8,767 nt of DNA from 2-01-FULL-45-10 sp964450115 (GTDB lineage: Bacteria > Omnitrophota > Gorgyraeia > 2-01-FULL-45-10): contig CAYVCD010000057.1 in assembly GCA_964450115.1 (NCBI GenBank), positions 1-8,767 of the forward strand, in the 5' to 3' direction. The notes beneath the pieces were generated by a model. The model was given only the letters and a program-made list of their open reading frames with translations. It was not told the DNA's origin and made no database searches. The position numbers were made by a program, and so were the translations under genes. Below, piece after piece: positions 1 through 4,432 of the stretch (positions are counted from its first letter, which is position 1; every line of letters starts with the position of its first letter).

Positions 1-97
1 AGGTCTAGTCTCTGCCTCACGGTTCAAGATGCTAATAACCTCAACTACTACTTGGATGGGATTATACACTAGCGAAACAATTTTGTCAAGAAGAATC
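1..97. other. Intergenic stretch at left edge, no gene seen
   Basis: No open reading frame is supported here. It contains a leftward consensus promoter (listed separately) and about 54 bases of its putative transcript before the window ends. No hairpin-plus-T-run terminator follows the DUF296 stop codon on the minus strand, so transcription from the upstream operon may run on into whatever lies beyond the edge. Confidence 0.7.
61..89 (-). promoter_or_regulatory. Perfect sigma70-type promoter pointing out of the window
   Basis: Reading the minus strand, TTGACA (89 to 84) is followed by exactly 17 bases and then TATAAT (66 to 61). Both boxes match the housekeeping sigma consensus at all six positions with the optimal spacer. 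Transcription should start near position 54 and leave the window leftward. The -35 box begins 9 nt after the stop codon of the DUF296 gene, so the promoter serves the next gene or RNA, which is not visible. Confidence 0.8.
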
Positions 98-535
98 TTA
101 TAATATTTTCAGCAGGTTGAGTCCGGTTCTGGGGTCTATGGCTTTGGTAGCCTTAACGCCTTTCAGCTCAAATACGATCGCTTCTATGACAAGAAATACC
201 TTAGAGTCTTTCCGGACACAGCCGGTAATGACCCTGTCCTTTTTGCCCATTGAGGTATGGATATGTATCTGGGGACCCTTCTTATTGGTGAATATAGTGC
301 CTATACCCATGACCTCCCAGCCATCTTTGAACTTCTTCCAGTTCGGCTCCGGTGGTATAACGGGTTTCTTAGGGCCGGTAACTATGTGGCCTTTTTTGAG
401 CGCGCCCAAGAATATGAAAGTGGCGGCCTTAAGCTTCTCATGCCTCGCCAACTTATCCAATTCATTCAGAACGATGTCGTCGTCTTCGAATTTTAAAAGG
501 AAGATCCTGCCTATACTGCCTTTGGTGTATTTCAT
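98..535 (-). CDS. PPC/DUF296 domain protein
   Basis: A 145-residue protein that is essentially one PPC (Plants and Prokaryotes Conserved, DUF296) domain. The family opening GRIFLLKFEDDD is at residues 9-20, LGALKKG at 43-49, and the metal-site signature GPQIHIH at 87-93, with H91 and H93 as likely ligands. In many bacterial members the strand after this site carries a third His (GGH); here the matching place reads TGC, with Cys106. Bacterial PPC proteins are small, oligomeric and often annotated as DNA-binding, but their function is poorly defined. The ATG follows the stop of the upstream gene with no gap (TAAATG), so the two are almost certainly co-translated. The only purine-rich site is GATAGAGG, about 11 nt upstream. 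Last gene of the leftward operon. Confidence 0.85.
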   Translation of the reverse strand: MKYTKGSIGRIFLLKFEDDDIVLNELDKLARHEKLKAATFIFLGALKKGHIVTGPKKPVIPPEPNWKKFKDGWEVMGIGTIFTNKKGPQIHIHTSMGKKDRVITGCVRKDSKVFLVIEAIVFELKGVKATKAIDPRTGLNLLKIL

Positions 536-1186
536 TTACAACTCAGCCTCTATCCGGTCTATAAGCATCTTCGTCTGCTTAAGTATGTCTGACGGCAGTA
601 CCTTGGTCACTTCTATCTCGGTCTTCAGAGATCTCAGCGTAGTCAAGAGCCTATTTATTGTGGTCTCTCTCTTCTTCTTCCTGGCCTCATCAGGCTCGAG
701 CTCTTCCCTCTGCCTCATAAGGGCGGTAAGGTCCTTCTTCACTTCACGGGCGTCCTTACCCTTTTCGAATACGTCTTTCCTGAAACGCTTATAATCGTCT
801 TCATCCAGCATTCGCTTATTCTTCGCAAGACGGAGTACATCTACCGCCTCATAGCTCGGCACTTCGGAGGCATCCTTGGTCTCGACATAGCCTTTATTCA
901 GAAGGCTCGGCTCTTCTTTCTCAAGAAAATAGTATGTCTTGAGAAGCTTCAGCGCCGTATTCTTTCTTATACCTATCTCTTTGGATGTGTAAGCGTCAAA
1001 TGTGAGAAATCCCCAGTCCTTGAAGAGCTTGTCCTTCCATACGCTGTAGAGCGATTGCCCCAGGTCTATCCACGAGGTCTTGAAGCTCTTGGCGCTCGAC
1101 AGGATCTTGTACCTCAGCGAATCCTCGTCAACTCCAGCCATCTTCTCCTCGATGGCGCTGAGCGATTTTGTTTTATATTTATCCAC
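536..1186 (-). CDS. Hypothetical protein, possible helix-turn-helix plus coiled coil
   Basis: A 216-residue cytoplasmic-type protein with no signal peptide or membrane segment; I do not recognise a named family. Residues 34-93 look like a compact conserved core (SWIDLG at 38-43, KDWGFLTFDAYTSKEIGIRK at 56-75, LLKTYYFLEKEEP at 81-93). The stretch KEIGIRKNTALKLLKTY at 69-85 has the rhythm of a helix-turn-helix, so DNA binding is an inference. Residues 130-216 are highly charged (KKKRE at 170-174) and likely helical or coiled coil. The start is a GTG, chosen because AAAGGA lies 7 nt upstream and no better ATG is nearby. It lies 32 nt after the second DUF1566 gene and abuts the DUF296 gene, suggesting the pair works together. 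Confidence 0.75.
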   Translation of the reverse strand: MDKYKTKSLSAIEEKMAGVDEDSLRYKILSSAKSFKTSWIDLGQSLYSVWKDKLFKDWGFLTFDAYTSKEIGIRKNTALKLLKTYYFLEKEEPSLLNKGYVETKDASEVPSYEAVDVLRLAKNKRMLDEDDYKRFRKDVFEKGKDAREVKKDLTALMRQREELEPDEARKKKRETTINRLLTTLRSLKTEIEVTKVLPSDILKQTKMLIDRIEAEL

Positions 1187-1218
1187 AAGTAAATCCTTTC
1201 AACTTATGAGTAATCTTC

Positions 1219-1881
1219 TTAATCAGGACCGCGCACCGCTCGCACGGGAAACCAATTGGCCGTCTTATCGTTATCATGAATCCATACGTCGCCATCGTGG
1301 AAGTCAACCCACCACGCGATGCTCGAGTCGTCAGCGCGTGTAGTGCTGGTCCAATAGAAGGATGTAGGATTGGAGGGGCGGGTATAATAGGGGGGCGTAT
1401 TAAATATCGAATAAATAGACGGTTCAACAGCTCCGTAATTGACAATTGACTGTAACTCGTTTACGTTTGGAATACGCCAGTCATTGTGACCTGCGAAATT
1501 GGCGGTATTAAGTCCTTTTAGAAAGACATCAAAGGCGTCTGCCCATGTATACAATGATGTAGGATTACTGGTCTTGGGATTATTATAATCGTGTATGGTA
1601 TTGTCGTCAGTCTTTTGCTCCCACATAAGCCCTGTGGCGTTGTCGATAACCGTACCTACTTCGGTGCCGGTACCGGCAGTAAATCGGGGCTTTACTGGAT
1701 TGCCCATTTCATAGAACCCGTCGTCGAGATATGTTAGGTATGGAACGGTCTTACCTGTCTGAGGGAATCCGAAAATGACGGGTCGACGGACATTTGCCGC
1801 TACCTTTATCTCTTCCGCAAAAGACGAAGCGGTGCCTGTGAAAAAAAGAAGCAACAGAAAACATTGGAAAATATTTTTCAT
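1219..1881 (-). CDS. Secreted DUF1566 (Lcl C-terminal-like) protein, second copy
   Basis: A 220-residue exported protein. Residues 1-22 form a Sec signal peptide (basic start, LLLLFF core, cleavage after SFA). The rest is a DUF1566/Lcl C-terminal domain: GTVIDNATGLMWEQK at 76-90, TWADAF at 112-117, GHNDWRIPNVNELQSIVNYG at 131-150, YWTST at 176-180, and the closing WWVDF and VRAVRG. This fold is related to C-type lectin/sulfatase-modifying-factor domains, and in Legionella Lcl the C-terminal domain is linked to adhesion; an adhesin role here is inferred. The ATG overlaps the TGA of the upstream paralogue (ATGA), and a strong AAGGAGGG site precedes it. It ends 32 nt before the unknown 216-residue gene. 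Confidence 0.88.
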   Translation of the reverse strand: MKNIFQCFLLLLFFTGTASSFAEEIKVAANVRRPVIFGFPQTGKTVPYLTYLDDGFYEMGNPVKPRFTAGTGTEVGTVIDNATGLMWEQKTDDNTIHDYNNPKTSNPTSLYTWADAFDVFLKGLNTANFAGHNDWRIPNVNELQSIVNYGAVEPSIYSIFNTPPYYTRPSNPTSFYWTSTTRADDSSIAWWVDFHDGDVWIHDNDKTANWFPVRAVRGPD

Positions 1882-2570
1882 GACCCTCCTTCGCCGCCGC
1901 GCACTCCACGCACTCGGTACTCCCGTGAATTGCCACTACTGATGTCTACAGTGACACCAGTGTAGAAATCAACAAACCAACAATAACCGCTCAGCTCATG
2001 GTCTCTCGTGCTTGACCAATAGGGAGCGTCGGGCACCGAACCACCCGTTCCGCCGTAAGTAAAATAAGGAGGAGTATTGAATATCTGGTATATAGCAGGC
2101 TTAAAAGCTCCGTAATTCACGATCGTTCGCAGCTCGCTTACGTTTGGGATGCGCCAATCGTAGTGACCGGCAAAACCAATACCGCCATTCATCATATTCA
2201 GCCCTAGCGGCTCTACCGGTTTATTTAGAAAATCATTGAAGGCTTCTAGCCAGTTATACCTATTATCCACATCATGGATGGTGCCGTCATTGGTCTTCTG
2301 TTCCCACATAAGCCCTGTCGCGATGTCGGTAACCGTTCCTGTTTCGGTGCCGGTGCCGGCGGTAAACCGGTCAGTTATAGGATTGCCCTTTTGACCAAGG
2401 AGAGGATCTCCGTCATCACCGGTTTTATACGACACAGTCTGGCCTGTCCTGGGCAAACCGGATACGGGAGGCCTACGCACAATCGCCCTCACCTCTATCT
2501 CTTCCGCAAAAGACGGGCCGACATCTATCAAAAAAAGAAGCAATAAAAAGCTCTGTATAATCCTCTTCAT
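1878..2570 (-). CDS. Secreted DUF1566 (Lcl C-terminal-like) protein, first copy
   Basis: A 230-residue exported protein, paralogous to the gene directly after it. Signal peptide residues 1-22 (MKRIIQSFLLLLF, cleavage after SFA). The mature part opens with VRRPPVSGLPRTGQTVSY at 31-48, then GTVTDIATGLMWEQK at 78-92, NWLEAF at 106-111, GHYDWRIPNVSELRTIVNYG at 135-154, YWSST at 184-188, FVDF at 199-202 and VRGVRGG at 220-226, all typical of DUF1566. The start at 2570 is chosen because it gives a clean signal peptide and AGAGGG lies 3 nt upstream; another in-frame ATG at 2582 contains that site. It begins 11 nt after the stop of the PilX-like gene, placing a presumed surface-binding protein straight after pilus-tip prepilins. 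Confidence 0.88.
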   Translation of the reverse strand: MKRIIQSFLLLLFLIDVGPSFAEEIEVRAIVRRPPVSGLPRTGQTVSYKTGDDGDPLLGQKGNPITDRFTAGTGTETGTVTDIATGLMWEQKTNDGTIHDVDNRYNWLEAFNDFLNKPVEPLGLNMMNGGIGFAGHYDWRIPNVSELRTIVNYGAFKPAIYQIFNTPPYFTYGGTGGSVPDAPYWSSTRDHELSGYCWFVDFYTGVTVDISSGNSREYRVRGVRGGEGGS

Positions 2571-2581
2571 GATCCCTCTCA

Positions 2582-2920
2582 TTAAAAAATAGCTGTTGAT
2601 GTTACTTCGTATACTCCGTCCACCGGACCGGTATAAGTAATCACTACATCTTCCGTGCCCGTAAGTCCAAGAGCGCCCCAAAGCGTCGGGTAAGTAGCAT
2701 GCACATATATCGGCGACGTTGGAATTGGAGAATTCGCGAAGATCACTCTCGCGTAACTCAAGCCAGCGGAGGCCGCGTAATAAAGCCGTGTTCGCCTGAC
2801 TTCACCTATACCTTGCATCTTGCCTGCAAGATAGATGCCATTATACATACCGACACTCGTTATGGCTGCCACTATCTGAAGAATCGTTGCTATAATAAGA
2901 ATAGAACCTTTTTTATTCAT
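2582..2920 (-). CDS. PilX/GspK-like minor prepilin
   Basis: A 112-residue protein with a short basic leader MNKKG followed by a hydrophobic helix SILIIATILQIVAAI (residues 6-20), the pattern of a type IV prepilin cut after Gly5. Position 5 of the mature chain is Ile, not the usual Glu; lack of Glu5 is typical of the GspK/PilX class that caps the pseudopilus. YYAASAGLSYAR at 47-58 fits the AAEAG-like helix of PilX/GspK. It is far shorter than true GspK (about 300 residues), so it is a minimal form. The ATG at 2920 is chosen for this leader; a longer frame back to 2971 would add 17 residues overlapping pilW and spoil it. No clear ribosome binding site is seen; it starts 16 nt after the PilW-like gene, so coupling is likely. 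Confidence 0.75.
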   Translation of the reverse strand: MNKKGSILIIATILQIVAAITSVGMYNGIYLAGKMQGIGEVRRTRLYYAASAGLSYARVIFANSPIPTSPIYVHATYPTLWGALGLTGTEDVVITYTGPVDGVYEVTSTAIF

Positions 2921-2936
2921 AATTGATATATGTTTT

Positions 2937-3461
2937 TCACAATCCTCCCAAAACACGGATCCTCGTATCAAGGGAAGAGTTTTTGTTGCCTTGTTCGGCT
3001 GTAAGCTGTATCGTTAAATTTGGGCTCACCCACCATGCGGCTACTACCGGAAAAGCTTTTATACGATTCGAGATAACAATAGCCGCACTGGCTCCTCGTA
3101 TATATTCAAAACTATTATTGCCCGTACGGCCATAAGTTACTGAAGTATCGGCTGTGAATTCAGGCAGACTGATGCCCGCAACGGTACTGTCTATAGTAGC
3201 CGTAATGCTTGTGGTATAGGTGGTTAGCCCCAAGGTCACAGGGGTTGAACGCACAACTACGGTTAATGGTCTCGCGTATCTAAGGACCCTTGTGATGTGG
3301 TGCATTGCAATAGAGGCTTCGTCGGTAGCGGCTATCTGATCGTTTATCATAGCTCGGAAAGTCAGTTCGGCTACAAACTGACACGTCAGCGCGAAGACGA
3401 TGATACCACCTATAACCATCGCAACTATAAGCTCTACGAGTGTCAAGCCTCTATTATTCAT
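2937..3461 (-). CDS. PilW/GspJ-like minor prepilin
   Basis: A 174-residue protein with a class III prepilin signal: MNNRG leader, cleavage after Gly5, then LTLVE with Glu10 as the conserved Glu5 of the mature pilin, followed by a hydrophobic helix LIVAMVIGGIIVFALTCQFV (11-30). The segment ATDEASIAMHHITRVLRYA (45-63) matches the helix seen after the first domain of PilW/GspJ proteins. The remainder is Thr/Val/Ser-rich and presumably the beta-sheet head. It would be processed by a prepilin peptidase (not in the window) and sit near the tip of a type IV pilus or type II secretion pseudopilus. It starts 3 nt after the PilV-like gene. Confidence 0.85.
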   Translation of the reverse strand: MNNRGLTLVELIVAMVIGGIIVFALTCQFVAELTFRAMINDQIAATDEASIAMHHITRVLRYARPLTVVVRSTPVTLGLTTYTTSITATIDSTVAGISLPEFTADTSVTYGRTGNNSFEYIRGASAAIVISNRIKAFPVVAAWWVSPNLTIQLTAEQGNKNSSLDTRIRVLGGL

Positions 3462-3464
3462 TGA

Positions 3465-3812
3465 TTACTGGTTCCATGTTACTTTTACGGTTATTAATTT
3501 ATAATCGCCTGCATCAGTAATAGTATATGTCCTCGATGGCGTCGTTGGATATCGGCTTAAAACACTGCCAACGGGTAGCGCCTGCGAGGTATCGATTTGA
3601 GGGTTAAGGCGGGCGTCGTTGTAATCCAGCTTGTAAAGACCTTCCATCGTTGAGCGTGCAAAATTAGCTGCAACCATGCGCGCGTCATTCTGTATGGCCA
3701 TACGAGTACAATAAACAAAAAAAGATAAAGCCACTACGGAAATAATAGCAATGAGCACAAATGTTATCACCGCCTCTATTAAGGAGAAGCCCGATTTAGC
3801 ACTATTCATCAT
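3465..3812 (-). CDS. PilV/GspI-like minor prepilin, first gene of pilin operon
   Basis: A 115-residue prepilin. The leader MMNSAKSG is cut after Gly8, giving mature FSLIEAVITFVL with Glu13 as the conserved Glu5, then a hydrophobic segment through about residue 34. The short head domain ending in a beta strand (YKLITVKVTWNQ, 104-115) fits the PilV/GspI class. Two adjacent ATG codons (3812 and 3809) are both possible starts. No ribosome binding site is visible, and the promoter places the RNA start at about the same position, so it may be read from a leaderless mRNA. With the next two genes it gives the order I-J-K of pseudopilus tip components. Confidence 0.83.
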   Translation of the reverse strand: MMNSAKSGFSLIEAVITFVLIAIISVVALSFFVYCTRMAIQNDARMVAANFARSTMEGLYKLDYNDARLNPQIDTSQALPVGSVLSRYPTTPSRTYTITDAGDYKLITVKVTWNQ

Positions 3813-3819
3813 TGCCTAT

Positions 3820-3848
3820 ATTATATCTTATTGCGCCGTTATTCTCAA
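3820..3848 (-). promoter_or_regulatory. Near-consensus promoter of pilin/DUF1566 operon
   Basis: On the minus strand TTGAGA (3848 to 3843, five of six consensus bases) is separated by 17 bases from a perfect TATAAT (3825 to 3820). The start of RNA is expected near 3813, within a few bases of the first ATG at 3812, so the 5' leader would be close to zero. It serves the leftward genes from the PilV-like prepilin on. Confidence 0.75.
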
Positions 3849-3857
3849 AGATAATTA

Positions 3858-3886
3858 TTGACCATGCACGGAGTGCGTGCTATTCT
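3858..3886 (+). promoter_or_regulatory. Promoter of DUF2148 gene
   Basis: TTGACC (3858-3863, five of six) and TATTCT (3881-3886, four of six) are spaced 17 bp apart on the plus strand. RNA would start near 3893, at the ribosome binding site GAGGTGA (3893-3899). It lies back to back with the leftward pilin promoter, the two -35 boxes being 9 bp apart. Confidence 0.55.
3866..3880. promoter_or_regulatory. Inverted repeat in promoter spacer, possible operator
   Basis: GCACG (3866-3870) and CGTGC (3876-3880) form a 5-bp inverted repeat around GAGTG. It fills most of the spacer between the -35 and -10 boxes of the DUF2148 promoter, a place where a repressor could block RNA polymerase. The arms are short and could arise by chance. 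Confidence 0.25.
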
Positions 3887-3904
3887 TGAGTCGAGGTGAA
3901 AATA

Positions 3905-4432
3905 ATGAAAAATTCGAATGAGTTGGAGAAGGCGGCGATCAAGGATATAGCGGAGTTCATGGCGGTCGCGGCGAGGACCGCGCCGAAGACACGCGGTATA
4001 GACAATATAGAAGTTATCGCTATAGATGACGATGCGATAAAAAAGAGGCTCATCGAGAAGATGAAGGAGATCTCAAAGACGGACTCGAGGCCCGGTTTTG
4101 AGCGTGACGCTAATTGTATTACGGATTCTCCCGTAATACTTGTTGTAGGAGTAAGGAATAACCCTGCCGGACTAAACTGTGGATTCTGCGGATATATTAC
4201 TTGCGATGATATGGCCAAGCACAAAGGGACGTGCGCATATAACCCTATAGATTTAGGGATAGCGATAAGTTCTGCCGCTGCAATGGCATCCGATTTTCAC
4301 GCCGACAACCGCGTGATGTATTCAATAGGAAGGGCCTGCCTCGATCTGAAACTTTTCAGTCAAACCGTTAAGCAGGCCCTCGGGATCCCATTAAGCGTTA
4401 CGGGTAAAAACCCGTTCTTCGACCGAAAGTAA
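3905..4432 (+). CDS. DUF2148 ferredoxin-like domain protein
   Basis: A 175-residue soluble protein of the DUF2148 family, described as containing a ferredoxin domain; its biochemical role is unknown. Visible features are an N-terminal helical part with AARTAPKTRG (22-31), the cysteine cluster NCGFCGYITC (91-100: C92, C95, C100) plus C110, which fits a 4Fe-4S site, and the family's C-terminal block DLGIAISSAAAMASDFHADN (116-135). The CGxCGxxxC spacing recalls iron-sulfur motifs of RnfB and corrinoid proteins. I start it at ATG 3905, because GAGGTGA lies 5 nt upstream; the in-frame GTG at 3896 is part of that site. It is a single-gene unit, divergent from the pilins, and its TAA abuts the rpsA stop. 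Confidence 0.88.
   Translation: MKNSNELEKAAIKDIAEFMAVAARTAPKTRGIDNIEVIAIDDDAIKKRLIEKMKEISKTDSRPGFERDANCITDSPVILVVGVRNNPAGLNCGFCGYITCDDMAKHKGTCAYNPIDLGIAISSAAAMASDFHADNRVMYSIGRACLDLKLFSQTVKQALGIPLSVTGKNPFFDRK

Larger units (their letters stand above)
1219..2570 (-). repeat. Tandem gene duplication of the DUF1566 gene
   Basis: The two neighbouring DUF1566 genes match along most of their length, including signal peptides (both end in SSFAEEI or PSFAEEI) and DNA stretches such as the shared run TCCCACATAAGCCCTGT on the plus strand (1619-1635 and 2302-2318). The last 60 or so residues are much less alike than the first 165. This indicates duplication in place followed by uneven divergence. Confidence 0.8.

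Noticed and set aside
117..794. Plus-strand open frame of 225 codons
   Set aside because: It lies opposite two well-supported minus-strand genes (DUF296 and the 216-residue protein), has a low-complexity Ser/Phe-rich translation and no ribosome binding site.
1187..1218. Separate promoter before the 216-residue gene
   Set aside because: Only weak AT-rich matches are present; the 32-nt gap is better explained as part of the same operon.
1219..2080. Diversity-generating retroelement variable region at the C-terminal ends of the DUF1566 genes
   Set aside because: DUF1566 proteins can be such targets, but differences between the copies fall at all bases and include many synonymous C/T changes, not adenine sites only; no reverse transcriptase or template repeat is in the window.
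2571..2681. N-terminal extension of the first DUF1566 protein to 2681
   Set aside because: It would overlap the PilX-like gene and bury the signal peptide that starts at 2570.
2921..2971. N-terminal extension of the PilX-like prepilin to 2971
   Set aside because: It overlaps the PilW-like gene and would put charged residues before the short MNKKG leader.
3896..3904. GTG start for the DUF2148 protein
   Set aside because: The GTG is inside GAGGTGA, the ribosome binding site for the ATG at 3905.
3880..4224. Minus-strand open frame of 114 codons
   Set aside because: Antisense to the DUF2148 gene, which has its own promoter, binding site and conserved cysteines.
4400..4415. Hairpin as a rho-independent terminator of the DUF2148 gene
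   Set aside because: No T-run follows on either strand, and it lies within the coding sequence before the stop.
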